From: Gonocerus acuteangulatus
Taxonomy: Eukaryota; Arthropoda; Insecta; Hemiptera; Coreidae
Length of the DNA: 64,000 nt
Direction: 5' to 3'
Assembly: GCA_946811695.1 (NCBI GenBank)
Contig: OX328126.1
Coordinates: forward strand, 10,178,746 to 10,242,745
Part shown: positions 1-11,253 of the stretch, piece by piece
How positions within the stretch are numbered: position 1 is the stretch's first letter
Layout: every line of letters starts with the position of its first letter
The notes under the pieces: generated by a model
Seen by the model: the letters and a program-made list of their open reading frames with translations, nothing else
What the model was told of the DNA's origin: nothing
The model's database searches: none
Translations under genes and position numbers: made by a program

Positions 1-324
1 ATTCTCCATGATTTATTATTAACTTCTTGTTTTCTCTCATTTCTTTTGCATTATTTATTTTCCGATCTTCTTGGTATTCTTCATGGAAGGAGCTGTGAAC
101 CCGTTTTGGTACGTTATTCCTTTTTGTAGGGTTATATTTGATGTTTCACTTATAAAGGAATTTTCTAGTAGTTCTTCAAATATAAATCAATTCCATCTTC
201 AGGATGCAGACGGATAATCTATGAAAAATTTATATTTTTTGTGAATTATTAGCAGGAGTTTAGATTTTCAAAATTTCTTCTTCTTGTTGGCGATGTGTTG
301 AAAACATAAGTTTTAAGATAATAA
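1..324. other. Unassigned AT-rich sequence
   Basis: No coding pattern, terminal repeat or similarity to other parts of the window was seen here. Confidence 0.5.
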
Positions 325-420
325 TAACCGCTCAAGGGTGGTGAGGTGGTGACCTGTAGATAACCCGTCGTATAATTCAGAGTTAAGCATAAATTGACGT
401 TAAAAAGTAAATAAGAATAA
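325..420 (+). mobile_element. SINE 3' body fragment
   Basis: The stretch with GTAGATAACCCGTCGTA and GACGTTAAAAAGTAAATAAG matches, in the opposite sense, the body and tail of the tRNA-headed SINE at 6930-7112. The tRNA head is absent, so it is a 5'-truncated copy. It runs directly into the (AT)n tract at 431-477. That it is a SINE is inferred from the shared body. Confidence 0.55.
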
Positions 421-425
421 TAATA

Positions 426-430
<5 letters not shown>

Positions 431-477
<47 letters not shown>
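431..477. repeat. (AT)n microsatellite
   Basis: Uninterrupted AT dinucleotides, the first of more than twenty such tracts in the window. Confidence 0.95.
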
Positions 478-479
<2 letters not shown>

Positions 480-530
480 TTATTTTAAGCAAATTATTCG
501 GGAATGTATTGTACTATATCTATTGACTAA

Positions 531-1338
531 CTAGCTGAATACCCGTGCTTCGTCACGGCAGATAAGTAGTTATTTTATTGCGTTAAATAATGTATCATCA
601 AAATTAACGCAACTATATAATTTTGTGCAGTTTATTATAGAACGGTTCCCGTCATACTATAAGTTATTCATCAATTGATAAGTAATAAACGAATAATGTT
701 TGTTGACATAGGAACACTGCTAAGGACCAGTGTCAAGAAACAGATAACCTAGAGATAACCCGTTATCTTTAGGTTACCAGTAACCACAGTGTAACCAGTA
801 CAGGTTAAAATTCGTTAACATTAATAAATGGACGTTAAAATTTAAAAATTTATGTTTCCAAGATTTCATTCGGAAACACCATTTGCGAGCATTGCCAAAA
901 CGTGCTCTGATTAGGGATGCTGATGGGTCAGGAGGCTGTGCAGGGGTTCGGGATATTATTACCTCGGATGGACCATCACCAGGTATAGCGTAAACTCTAT
1001 GAGGGACAAAATCAAAGTTTATTTCTAGTATTTCAAGGTCTGCCATCATAGTAGAATTGAACCGCAAATAAAAATAATATTATGAAATACATTACGGTAA
1101 CAGCTGACCTGTTATCGTCCTAGCAACGCATGCTGCCTAGGCTTGCCAGCTCTAACCAACTAAAAATTCAAAGCCCTCTAAAAATACTTAAAAATTTGAA
1201 TTTCAAAAAATCCTTTCTTAGCGAGTGTTTACGTTCTATAGGGAGTGCCCATGCAAAATTTCAAAATGTTCTGTCAAGTGGTTTGGGCTGGGGGATGATA
1301 GGTCAGTGCGTCAGAGGTATTTGACAAATATATAGTAG
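531..1338 (-). mobile_element. Non-autonomous Helitron H1
   Basis: Read on the minus strand, the left edge is a Helitron 3' end: hairpin arms CCGTG and CACGG around ACGAAG, then about ten bases and the terminal CTAG followed by host T. The right edge is the matching 5' end ending in the inverted TATTTGACAAATATATAGTA, with the last base of the expected 5' TC mutated. No Rep or helicase frame is present. Six related copies or fragments lie at 33-34 kb, 36.6-38.3 kb and 60.9-62.0 kb. Positions ~715-850 carry a stretch that resembles the SINE body at 6930-7112, possibly an old insertion. Confidence 0.75.
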
Positions 1339-1344
1339 CTGCGC

Positions 1345-1378
1345 TTAGTTATGGAGGTCCTGCGTGACTAATGTTTTT
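1345..1378 (-). mobile_element. HINE-like 5' end fragment
   Basis: A short inverted match to the 5' terminal block of the ~1.2 kb HINE-like family (the block with the inverse of CACGCAGGAGCTGCATAAC). Only the terminus is present. Confidence 0.45.
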
Positions 1379-1484
1379 AGTTGCACATAGGCACACATTA
1401 TTTCGGAAAAATGATTAAAGTAGAAGGCTTGAAGTCATATCGAGATTTCTGTAGGTAGGAAACTAGCCAAGACGAATATTTTCT

Positions 1485-2340
1485 TTTTACTTATTTATTT
1501 TACGAGCTTCGCAACGACGGCGCTTGCTCTTTTTAAAATACAGAAAAAAAAAATACAAATTTATATGTTCACAATTATCAGTAACTTATAGAACTAAATA
1601 CAACAAAAGTTTAGGGAGAGCCTAGGACAAAAGTTAAAAGATTTTTGTTAAGAATTAAGGGCTAAACATTATTTATAGTATTACTATTTACACTTTAGTT
1701 AATTTATTTACATAACATATCACTAAAACTACTAACATTATTTAATTATTTATTAGGTCATTTTGTTGTTTTCCATTAATTACCAAGCCAAATTGAATAC
1801 TAATTACATAATTGATGTTACGTAAAAAACAGTTTAATTAAAAGGTCATTTATTAAATGAAAGCAGGTTATTATTATTATTATTATACCGTTGAAATAAT
1901 ATTTCTAAAGGTTTCCGACTAATTTTTTTTCTGAAATCAAATTTTTCTGTGTAGGTTTTTAAAGAGTATTATTCAGATTCTGTGATACATGTTTATGTGT
2001 TTTAAATTTTGTAGTATAGAGTGTATGTATGGACTACCCTCTGTAAGAAAATCTTGTAGGTCGTGTGGAATGTTCAGTTTGTCGCGTCTTTTACATTCAG
2101 TGAGTATGTATTTAATTGTCCATGTTGTGTTACAATGTCTGCATATCGGTTTCTCTTTTTCCTCCATTAGGTAATTATGTGTGAGCAATGAGTGTCCAAT
2201 GCGAAGTCTGGTCAGTACTCCTTGGTCTCTTCTTATCAAGGTGTATTGTTCGTTACTCCAATCTTTTACTGTGTTCTTGATTTGTGATAGTTTGTTGTTT
2301 GTTTGTGGCCAGTGATGCAACCAGTCGTGCCAAGACGAAC
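1485..2340 (-). mobile_element. LINE 3' end, RNase H-bearing clade
   Basis: The last part of a LINE reading frame (1973-2335) is followed on the minus strand by an AT-rich 3' UTR whose end, GAGCTTCGCAACGACGGCGC seen on the plus strand, recurs at 52430 and in diverged form at 8020. It is 5'-truncated, as is typical of target-primed LINE insertions. Confidence 0.75.
1973..2335 (-). pseudogene. LINE ORF2 C-terminus (CCHC knuckle region)
   Basis: About 120 codons end in the C-terminal tail of a non-LTR retrotransposon polyprotein. The visible signature is TRLRIGHSLLTH, then a CX2C...C zinc-knuckle-like block starting ICRHCN and ending LTEC (the usual His is Tyr here), then a tail with EGSPYIHSIL. 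The same architecture occurs five more times in the window (10031, 12899, 28772, 52700, 60407), which makes it diagnostic of one LINE group. No endonuclease, reverse transcriptase or RNase H remains. Clade I/R1-like is an inference from the RNase H domain present in the 52700-53470 copy. Confidence 0.8.
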
Positions 2341-2509
2341 AACATCATGACGAAATTAGATAATACAGTAATCCGTGTATGATTCTCTTCCAAGAATCCT
2401 TGGATCTAGGCATCCATATTGGACTGTCATCAAGCTAATGGAACACTGAAGCAAACAGCGAGAGAATTGAAGAAATCAACACTACTTTAGCTAATGAAAG
2501 GCATTTGTC

Positions 2510-2660
2510 ATTCGGTCTTGGTGTCTTGTAGTCCCGACAGCTCGGAGTATACACGAGTAGGGGTGTATGAGGAAAACACACATACGGTCTTGGAGTCTTG
2601 TAATCCCAACAGCTCGGGGTATACACGAGTAGGGGTGTATGGGAAAAACACACATTTATC
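2510..2660. repeat. Short allele of the 72-bp minisatellite
   Basis: Two units of the same 72-bp sequence as the long array at 3625-4945, with the same left and right flanks. It looks like the unexpanded paralogue. Confidence 0.9.
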
Positions 2661-2867
2661 TGGAAGGATATGCTCGGAGGGTATCGTCACATTGTTTGGT
2701 AATGTGAAACATGCGTGAGTTATATAATACAGGCACACTCACAAACACACACACAAAAGTGGCCTTATCGAAAGACGTCATACATATAGCACTAGTATTT
2801 CTAAAGGGACACCTGAAAATAAAACTCAACTGAAAATGTGTCACTCTTGCCTATGTAGAGGTCTAAG

Positions 2868-3384
2868 CATTAAGACAGAAAGGGTGACACAAGTGCCCTC
2901 TGGTGTATAAGCTCTGTAGCTAGGTACATACAGTTTCTATGGTTGATAATGAGATATTTACCATGTCTTTCATAGTCATAACTATGACGGTGTTAGCATT
3001 AAGACAGGATGAGAGACGAGAGTTCCCTCTGGTGTATAAGCTCTGAAGCTAGTTACATACAGTTTTGATGGTTGATAAAGAGATATTTACCATGTCTTTC
3101 ATAGTCATAACTATGAAGGTGTTAGCATTAAGACAAGATGAGTGACAAGAGTTCCCTCTGGTGTAGAAGCTCTGTAGCTAGGTACATACAGTTTCGATGG
3201 TTGATAAAGAGATATTTACCATGTCTTTCATAGTCATAACTATGACGGTGTTAGCATTAAGACAGGATGAGTGACAAGAGTTCCCTCTGTTGTAGAAGCT
3301 CTGTAGCTAGGTACATACAGTTTCGATGGTTGATAAAGAGATATTTACCATGTCTTTCATAGTCATAACTATGACGGTGTGAAA
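2868..3384. repeat. 129-bp tandem repeat, four copies
   Basis: The motif TGTTAGCATT recurs at 2991, 3120 and 3249, giving a 129-bp period. Units carry CTCTGTAGCTAGGTACATAC and ATGTCTTTCATAGTCATAAC. A single unit is present in the second duplicate at about 5145-5270. Confidence 0.9.
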
Positions 3385-3624
3385 AAAAAAAACAAAAACG
3401 AATTTTGAGTTACTCACTTTAGAAATACTACTGCGATATATTTTTATCTGTTTGGACACGCTGAATCCGAATCCGGATCACCCTAGCACGTCAGGAGGTT
3501 TACGAGCATTTGAAGGCCAAATTTCGTATGAAGTCGTTAAAGAAGAAATTACTAGAGCTTCCATGGTTTAGAGGGTTGCCGAATTCGAATTGACGAAATC
3601 AACACTACTTTAGCTAATGAAAGG

Positions 3625-4945
3625 CATTTGTCATTCGGTATTGGTGTCTTGTAGTCCCGACAGCTCGCAGTATACACGAGTAGGGGTGTATGAGGAAAAC
3701 ACTCATTCGGTATTGGTGTCTTGTAGTCCCGACAGCTCGGAGTATACACGAGTAGGGGTGTATGAAGAAAACACACATTCGGTATTGGTGTCTTGTAGTC
3801 CCGACAGCTCGGAGTATACACGAGTAGGGGTGTATGAGGAAAACACACATTCGGTATTGGTGTCTTGTAGTCCCGACAGCTCGGAGTATACACGAGTAGG
3901 GGTGTATGAGGAAAACACACATTCGGTATTGGTGTCTTGTAGTCCCGACAGCCCGGAGTATACACGAGTAGGGGTGTATGAGGAAAACACACATTCGGTA
4001 TTGGTGTCTTGTCGTCCCGACAGCTCGGAGTATATACGAGTAGGGGTGTATGGGAAAAACACTCATTCGGTCTTGGTGTCTTGTAATCCCATCAGCTCGG
4101 AGTATACACGAGTAGGGGTGTATGGGGAAAACACAAATTCGGTCTTGGTGTCTTGTAATCCCAACAGCTCGGAGTATACACGAGTAGGGGTGTATGGGAA
4201 AAACACTCATTCGGTCTTGGTGTCTTGTAATCCCAACAGCTCGGAGTATACACGAGTAGGGGTGTATGGGAAAAACACACATTCGGTCTTGGTGTTTTGT
4301 AATCCCATCAGCTCGGAGTATACACGAGTAGGGGTGTATGGGGAAAACACACATTCGGTCTTGGTGTCTTGTAATCCCAACAGCTCGGAGTATATACGAG
4401 TAGGGGTGTATGAGGAAAACACACGTTCGGTCTTGGTGTCTTGTAGTCCCGACAGCACGGAGTATACACGAGTAGGGGTGTATGAGGAAAACACACATTC
4501 GGTATTGGTGTCTTGTAGTCCCGACAGCTCGGAGTATACACGAGTAGGGGTGTATGGGAAAAACACTAATTCGTTCTTGGTGTCTTGTAATCCCAACAGC
4601 TCGGAGTATACACGAATAGGGATGTATGGGGAAAACACACATTCCGTCTTGGTTTCTTGTAATCCCAACAGCTCGGAGTATACACGAGTAGGGGTGTATG
4701 GGGAAAACACACATTCGGTCTTGGTGTCTTGTAGTCCCAACAGCTCGGAGTATATACGAGTAGGGGTGTATGAGGAAAACACACATTCGGTCTTGGAGTC
4801 TTGTAATCCCAACAGCTCGGGGTATACACGAGTAGGGGTGTATGGGGAAAACACACATTCGGTCTTGGAGTCTTGTAATCCCATCAGCTCGGGGTATACA
4901 CGAGTAGGGGTGTATGGGAAAAACACACATTTATCTGGAAGGATA
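3625..4945. repeat. 72-bp minisatellite, about 18 copies
   Basis: Each unit contains CTCGGAGTATACACGAGTAG and GGGGTGTATG. The unit length is a multiple of three and lacks stops in several frames, so long open frames run through the array on both strands (for example a 458-codon frame on plus with a 24-residue repeat starting SVLVSC). The simultaneous opening of several frames argues that these are repeat artefacts. Variants fall into blocks: GTATTGG with GTCCCGACAGC versus GTCTTGG with ATCCCAACAGC. Confidence 0.95.
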
Positions 4946-5339
4946 TGCTCGGAGGGTATCGTCACATTGTTTGGTAATGTGAAACATGCGTGAGTTATAT
5001 AATACAGGCACACTCACAAACACACACACAAAAGTGGCCTTATCGAAAGACGTCATACATATGGCACTAGTATTTCTAAAGGGACGCCTTAAAATAAAAC
5101 TCAACTGAAAATGTGTCACTCTTGCCTATGTAGAGGTCTAAGCATTAAGACAGAAAGGGTGACACAAGTGCCCTCTGGTGTACAAGCTCTGTAGCTAGTT
5201 ACATACAGTTTCGATGGTTGATAATGAGATATTGACCATGTCTTTCATTGTCATAACTATGACGGTGTGAAAAAAAAAACAAAAACGAATTTTTAGTTAC
5301 TCACTTTAGAAATACTACTGCGATATATTTTTATCTGTT

Positions 5340-5745
5340 TGGACACGCTGAATCCGAATCCGGATCACCCTAGCACGTCAGGAGGTTTACGAGCATTTGA
5401 AGGCCAAATTTCGTATGAAGTCGTTAAAGAAGAAATTACTAGAGCTTCCATGGTATAGAGGGTTGCCGAATTCGAATCCGCGGCCTTTTTCACCTCATCG
5501 GCGCAAAATCAGGGTCATTTCAAGGACAAATAAATTTATTTTCCAAAAAAATGTATGTGCAGTCAAAATTATTTTTTTTGCAATGATGGGGTGAAACAGG
5601 CCCCAGTTTCGAATTCAGTGGCCCTCTAAACCATGGAAGCTCTAGTTATTTCTTCTTTAACGACTTCGTACGTTATTGGCTCTTGAAATGTTCCTAAACT
5701 TGACGTGCTAGGATGAAACGGACTCCAGATTCGGATTCAGCGAGC
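5340..5745. repeat. Imperfect inverted repeat, ~140-bp arms
   Basis: The block from CTGAATCCGAATCCGGATCA through GTCGTTAAAGAAGAAATTAC to AGCTTCCATGG (about 5347-5490) reappears inverted at about 5595-5745, around a ~105-bp loop. The left arm without the right one also ends duplicate unit 1 (about 3460-3596). A non-autonomous foldback or MITE is likely, but no target duplication is evident. Confidence 0.7.
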
Positions 5746-6094
5746 TGTAATACATAAGAATACATGTATTACATTAGTATATATGTATGGTGTCTTTGAA
5801 AAATACTACTTTGTGTGTGTGTGTGTATGTGCCTGCGTAATTTTTAGTATTGAACATATATTACCTTTGTTTTACACAACACAAAACAATATTTGTAAGA
5901 TAATTTAAAGGGTTAAAATGTCTTGATAAAGTCTGTGTTTGATTCGCGAGGTTTTTCTTTGTCCAAGGTGATAAAACATGGAACTGCTGGAGGCTGGAAG
6001 AGTCTGGTGATATTTTCGGTACCTTTGTTTTAACTATCCGAAAACAATAGGCGAAAATAGATCGAGCCACGTCAAAGTAGTAGTTATCATAGGA
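5746..6094. other. Unassigned sequence
   Basis: AT-rich DNA with a short (GT)n run near 5815. No feature recognised. Confidence 0.5.
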
Positions 6095-6790
6095 GTCTTT
6101 TCAGCTCATGGGAGGTATTTCAGCTAATGGGAGATATTTCAGCTCATAAGAGTATTTTCAGCTCATAAGAGTATTTTCAGCTGATGGGAGATATTTCAGG
6201 TCATAGAAGTTTTTTTCAGCTGATGGGAGATATTTCAGCTGATGGGAGGCAATTCAGCCGATATTAGTTATTTCAGATGATGGGAGGTATTTCAACCGAT
6301 AGTAGTTATTTCAGCTGATGGGAGGTATTTCAGCTCATAGGAGTTTTTCAACTGATGGGAGATATTTCAGCTGAAGGGAGGCAATTCAGCCGATATTAGT
6401 TATTTCAGATGATGAAAGGTATTTCAGCACATAAGTGTATTTTTAGCTGATGGGAGGTATTTCAACCGATGGGGCATATTTCAGCTGAAAGGAGACATTT
6501 CAGCCGATGGGAGATATTTCAGCTGATGGGAAATATTTCAGCTCATAGGAGTTTTTTCAGCTGATGGGAGATATTTCAGCTGATGCGAGGTATTTCAACC
6601 GATAGTAGGTATTTAAGCTTATGAGATATATATTTCAGCTGATGGGAGACATTTCAGCTGATGGGAGATGTTTCAGCTGATGGGAGGTATTTCAGCCGAT
6701 AGTAGGTATTTGAGCTGATGGGATATATTTCAGCTGATGGGAGATTATTCAGCTGAAAAGAGACATTCCAGCTGATCAGAGGTATTTGTG
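6095..6790. repeat. Degenerate 19-20-bp minisatellite
   Basis: Around 35 variants of TATTTCAGCTGATGGGAGA in head-to-tail order, with frequent TCATAGGAG and CGATAGTAG variants. Sequence drift and variable spacing indicate an old array. Confidence 0.92.
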
Positions 6791-6929
6791 CTGATGCGAA
6801 TAATTAAATAATAATTACTTCAATAATAATTACTTCAATTAAGTAATTACTAATTAATAAGTTGTACTGATTACGTTTATTTTTTAAAATAACCATTTTA
6901 TTGAGCTTTTCAAAAATGTATTAACTTTT

Positions 6930-7112
6930 AACGTCCGTTTATTATTAACTACGAATTTTAGGACGGGTTATCTATGGGTAATCACCCTTTTCTAGCCAGG
7001 ATAGGGTTGATGCCTTTTCTTTTTTTCTAAAGAAAAGCCACTACCCTCTAGTGGGAATCGAACCCACGAGCCTTTGGCACGGAGTGTTAAGTGCTCAAGG
7101 CCACCGGGCCTC
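6930..7112 (-). mobile_element. tRNA-headed SINE
   Basis: On the minus strand a tRNA-like head shows an A-box-like GGTGGCCTTGAGCA and a clear B box GGTTCGATTCC. A body with AGATAACCCGTC and a tail with GGACGTTAAAA follow. Flanking CAAAAATGTATT and CAAAAATTATTT may be a decayed target duplication. The head does not close into a good cloverleaf and is followed by a conserved non-tRNA body, so it is a SINE and not a tRNA gene. Confidence 0.75.
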
Positions 7113-7189
7113 AAAAATTATTTGTTTTTAGAAATACAAGAGAAGAGTATATAAATTGAGCTGATAATTTAATATAAAAAAAGCAAAAT

Positions 7190-7642
7190 TTAAAGATTTA
7201 TAAAAAAAAAAAAAAAAAAAAAAAAACATGAAAAAAAACATGAAAGACAAAAGGTATACTCCGTTTTGAAGAGAAAACAGAAGGAGTAGCCCAAGGTAGT
7301 TCCATCTTCATCCTTAGAGCTTTGAAATATTTGACAGGATTTGGCGACTCGGCTGGATGGATTAGGCGTTTTGAGGAAATGGGATTTCCTCAGATTTGAG
7401 GAAATCCACTTCATCCTTGAGGAAGGAGTCTTATTCCCGTCTCCCGATCTCACTGCGATCTCCCTTCAGATCTCTCGTCGCCTGGTTTTGAAGGGATCCG
7501 ACTTGAATGGATTTTGGTCAAATTGGCCTCCTTTACTGACATCCAACGAATTAGCTCGAGTGACGGAGCTAAAATACAGCATTTTGTGTCTGGATTTCTT
7601 GGCTCGATTGTCAGAATAACCCTGAATTCATAAAAAAAAAAG

Positions 7643-7690
<48 letters not shown>

Positions 7691-7700
7691 AGATCAAATA
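7190..7700 (+). mobile_element. Possible retroposed segment between poly(A) tracts
   Basis: An A-rich run (about 7201-7226) and a ~60-bp A tract (about 7631-7689) bracket ~400 bp of higher-GC sequence. A plus-strand frame near 7320-7390 reads through TGFGDSAGWIRRFEEM, vaguely like the start of Ty3/gypsy Gag, but it is interrupted soon after. The long terminal A tract suggests reverse transcription of a polyadenylated RNA. Gene of origin not recognised. Confidence 0.35.
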
Positions 7701-7984
7701 GATAACATTTATTCAAGACTTGCTGGCCCATCTAAAAATCAGATGTTTTAAGATTTGAAAGACGGACTAGTGAATAGTGGGGAGCATGTTACGTCGGCAA
7801 TTTCGGATAAATAATGATACAAGGTGGGTACTCTTTTTTAATAACGTGCATAATAATAATAATATTTGTAGAATGTTGGTATTTTATATATTCAAGAAAT
7901 ATGTAAACTAATTAAAGAATAAGAAAATGGTCCTCCGGACCGGATATGAAAAAGCAACTTTGTGTATATATATGATTTATTTAA

Positions 7985-8180
7985 TAATAATATCATGCTG
8001 ATATTTTTTATTTATTTATGGAGCTCCGCAACAGCAAGGTGATCTGCTCACATATTTCATGAAAGTAATACAAGTAAACAAATAGAAGTAAATAAAATAT
8101 TAAAGGATATAAGGTAAAAACAAGGGCTACAAAGTAAAACATAAAGTTAACAAAATAAAAACGAACAAAAACAAATAAAA
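7985..8180 (-). mobile_element. LINE 3' UTR fragment
   Basis: TTATGGAGCTCCGCAACAGC resembles the inverted 3' ends at 1490-1520 and 52420-52450 and is followed by the same kind of AT-rich UTR. No coding part remains. Confidence 0.5.
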
Positions 8181-8182
8181 AA

Positions 8183-9380
8183 GTCCGTCACGCAGGAGCT
8201 GCATAACTAAGCACTTTCCTCAGAATTTGGGTAGTGTAGACTGCTTTCCAGAACAATTTGCTTAAAATATCCTACATAAATAAAATAAAAACATGAATAC
8301 TTCTCTTTTAAATTTGAAATGAGTAACTGATCAATTATTAATTTGCTTCCAGAGTTATGTTTACACATGGTACCTATTACACTACGTAATAAATACAAAA
8401 AACCTCATATTATCGTATTTTGATCTAATGCAGGAACAGGATACAGTCACTCTAGTGGTAGAAAGCGCTCCTTGCGGCGGCTTTGTGAACCTATGTCTCG
8501 CGGGCTTTTCTATTTAAATATATTACAAATTAAACCCCCGCTTTCCGATTGACCGATTCAGCTCATTTTTACAACACTTCTTTCTCATGGGTTACCCACT
8601 ACGTATACCGCGTTTCGTTACAATACAGCAGAAATTACGACCGGTATGAGTATATTAGGAATTTGGGTCCGGAGTAAACCCCCCCCCTTCTAATGAACCG
8701 ATTTAGTTTATTTTTAGAACACATATTTACCTGTAGATTACCACTACGAATACCTAGTTTCGTCGAAATATACCAAAAATCACGGCTGGTAGTGGCGAAT
8801 TGGTATTGTGGGTCCGGAGTAAACCCCTCCCCCCCTCCTAATGAACCGATTTAGTTTATTTTTACAACACATATTTACCTGTGGATTACCACTACGAATA
8901 CCGAGTTTCGTCGAAATATACCAAAAATCACGGCTGGTAGTGGCGAATTGGTATTGTGGGTCCGGAGTAAACCCCCCCCCCTTCTAATGAACCGATTTAG
9001 TTCATTTTTATATCTCACTTTTCTCTCTATATTACCACTACGAATACCAAGTTTCGTTGAAATATAACAAATATTACGGCTGACATAGTCAAATTAGTGT
9101 TTTGGTCCCTTCCGGTGGACCGACTTTGGTGGTTAACGAACTCGTTCAATCGTTTGTTAATTGAATGCTATATACCAAGTTTCGTGACGAAAAAACAAAA
9201 ACTCTCGCCGCTATCGTGTTAACAGACATATATATATATATATAGATATATATAAATTTTAACGGGGGTCATTTTCGGTGTCTACTAGGTAGGATCGATA
9301 AAGATTTGAAGAAATTTTTCAAAAATTCCGTCATGAGTCCAACCTCAATAGCTACTTTCCTTCGGAGGAAAGTGCTAAAA
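8183..9380 (+). mobile_element. HINE-like element copy 1
   Basis: Member of the ~1.2 kb family seen seven times here. Layout: start GTCCGTCACGCAGGAGCTGC; subterminal TAAGCACTTTCCTC; several ~170-bp internal repeats built on GGGTCCGGAGTAAACC and AACCGATTTAGTT; CGCTATCGTGTTAACAGAC; a variable (AT)n; ATTTTAACGGGGGTCATTTT; and a 3' hairpin CTTTCCTTCGGAGGAAAG followed by TGCTAA. Subterminal inverted repeats, internal minisatellite, 3'-proximal microsatellite and terminal hairpin match the architecture known for Helentron-associated elements such as Drosophila DINE-1. No coding capacity. Class is inferred from architecture only. Confidence 0.75.
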
Positions 9381-9495
9381 GAAGAAAGAAGTATAAAACA
9401 ATAACTGAACTATTATAATAATAAATAATAAAGTATCTGATAGCTTATTTCAATATAAAAATCATTATTCTATGACGAGAGATTTAATTTAAGGA

Positions 9496-9990
9496 CATTC
9501 TGTACTGAAGCCGCTCTGATGCACGTCATCACACACACATACACACGAACACAGTCTTATTCTATACTGAAGCCGCTCTGATGCACGCCATCACACACAC
9601 ACACGCACACACACACACACAGTCTTATTCTATACTGAATCCGCTCTGATGCACGTCATCACACACACACACACACAGTCTTATTCTATACTGAAGCCGC
9701 TCTTATGCACGTCATCACACACACACAGACACGCACACACACACACACACAGTCTTATTCTATACTGAAGCCGCTCTGATGCACGTCATCACACACACAC
9801 AAGCACACACACACACACAGCCTTATTCTATACTGAAGTCGCTCTTATGCACGTCATCACACACACACACAGTCTTATTCTATACTGAAGCCGCTCTTAT
9901 GCACGTCATCACACACACACACACAGTCTTATTCTATACTGAAGCCGCTCTGATGCACGTCATCACACACACACACACAGACACATTTAT
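9496..9990. repeat. Tandem repeat containing (CA)n, eight copies
   Basis: Units of 50-74 bp: TTATTCTATACTGAAGCCGC, then CTGATGCACGTCATC, then a (CA)n of variable length. Length variation lies in the (CA)n part. Confidence 0.92.
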
Positions 9991-10030
9991 TCACAATCGC
10001 TTCATTAAACCATACATACGTTCAGTTGAG

Positions 10031-10500
10031 TCATATTTTGTCGTACAGTTTCATTTTATGTAAGTGTTGTAGAATGGTAACAATGTGTGGGCATTTTTCA
10101 GAAAATAGTTCGGACATGTCAGGTGGAATCGTTAAATAGTCTCGTGTTCTGCATTCTGTAAGTAAGTGTTTAACTGTTAGTTGTCTGTTGCATGTCTGAC
10201 ATATTGGGCTGTCTTGTCTTGTCATGAGATGCGTTAAATGAGTGTGTCCAATTCTCAGTCTTGTAATTACTACTTCATCACGTCTTGATAGCTGCGGACT
10301 AGCTTGCCATTCATGAGTACTGCTTTTTATCTCCCTCAGGAGTTTATCTCTTGTGCTGTACCATGAGGCTTCCCCTCCAAGACGGATATTATCCGTAATT
10401 AGTAAGTGTAAGTCTTGAGTCGTAAGTAAGTTCAAGTCAACTGATTCTCCTCTGCTTGCTTGTTCGTCTGCTGTTGTGGATTGCCAATAGATATTTTTTA
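10031..10500 (-). pseudogene. LINE ORF2 C-terminus
   Basis: The minus strand encodes the end of the same LINE group as 1973-2335. TADEQASRGES looks like the segment after the RNase H domain; TRLRIGHTHLTH and a CX2C-X7-H-X4-C knuckle (ICQTCN...LTVKHLLTEC) follow, then the terminal residues LYDKI and a stop. It is open from about 10480 to the stop, so this is one of the less decayed copies. Upstream RT and endonuclease are missing. Confidence 0.85.
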
Positions 10501-10700
10501 AATATCTAGATTCTTATTAAATATCTAGGGTCTTATTAGATATTTTTTAAATAGGGACAAGATTTCCTAAAATAAAAAATAGAATATTGGTCTCTCGATA
10601 TTAAGAAGCGACGTAAATATTTGTAAAATTTATATGAGTTAATCATTTGCAGCTTTTAGAAATAGCAATAAGATGTTGATATTTTGTTTATACAACCGAT

Positions 10701-10736
<36 letters not shown>

Positions 10737-10748
10737 TATCACGGTCCG

Positions 10749-11009
10749 GATATCGTCCCTACCATGTCAAACTATCGAATATGCAAATCGGAGTAAAATA
10801 AGAACGAACATATTATATCCACTGTCGAAGTAATATGTTGAAAAATGGTCTTATTTGATATTTTATTTAAAGCATTAAAGGCTATTCTATAAAGGGGTTA
10901 GAGTTGTGACAATTTGCGACTAGGCGTATCGCCCACAATCCAAGAGCAAAGTCTCGAATACAAAAACGAGATTTTGCCTATTCGATAGTTTGACGTAGGG
11001 ACGATATGA
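10749..11009. mobile_element. MITE with ATATCGTC terminal inverted repeats
   Basis: The left end ATATCGTCCCTACCATGTC and the right end, inverse of GACGTAGGGACGATAT, pair through CAAACTATCGAATA. The element at 30306-30570 has related ends and shares an inner TCTCGAAT/GGCAAAATCTCG block. About 260 bp, non-coding. Confidence 0.7.
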
Positions 11010-11190
11010 TGAAGTCTCTCTTCTCATGCGGTGTTCGAATTCCGCCTGAATAAAGGATTTTTCTCATTTTAGGGCCCTTTGAGAACATTCCCTGCTGTGA
11101 CAAGGATGTTTAGGAAGGGTGGCAACCTGTAGATAGCCCGGCGCTAATGGCCTAGATGTTGTTGCGTCGTAAATAAGAAATAATGAAATT
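11010..11190 (+). mobile_element. tRNA-headed SINE with GCGCTAATGGCC tail module
   Basis: A B-box-like GGTGTTCGAATTCCGCC is followed by a body with GTAGATAGCCCGGCGCTAAT and a tail CGTCGTAAATAAG. The GCGCTAATGGCC module with a nearby GTCG(T/A)(T/A) end also occurs inverted in the SINE at 46549-46777 and in weaker form near 26875. Confidence 0.65.
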
Positions 11191-11253
11191 AAAAGTCTCA
11201 TGCTTATAGGCGTCATGTCATTTTATGATTCCTACTATCCTATTAATATATAT

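Larger units (their letters stand above)
2463..5480. repeat. Tandem segmental duplication with two minisatellites
   Basis: Two consecutive units share the same order: GAATTGA(A/C)GAAATCAACACT start, 72-bp minisatellite, TTATCTGGAAGGATATGCTC spacer, 129-bp repeat, and an end block that includes GACACGCTGAATCCGAATCC. Unit 1 is about 2463-3590 and unit 2 about 3591-5480. Unit 1 has two 72-bp and four 129-bp copies; unit 2 has about eighteen 72-bp copies and one 129-bp copy. Confidence 0.85.

Noticed and set aside
3617..4993. 458-codon open frame as a repeat protein gene
   Set aside because: Several frames on both strands are open at once because the 72-bp unit lacks stops; no promoter, splice or codon evidence supports one frame.
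7320..7620. Ty3/gypsy Gag fragment
   Set aside because: The similarity is a handful of residues in one frame that is soon interrupted; kept only as a low-confidence retroposed segment.
9496..9990. CRISPR-like array
   Set aside because: Repeats and intervals are both of variable length, intervals are (CA)n, and the genome is eukaryotic.
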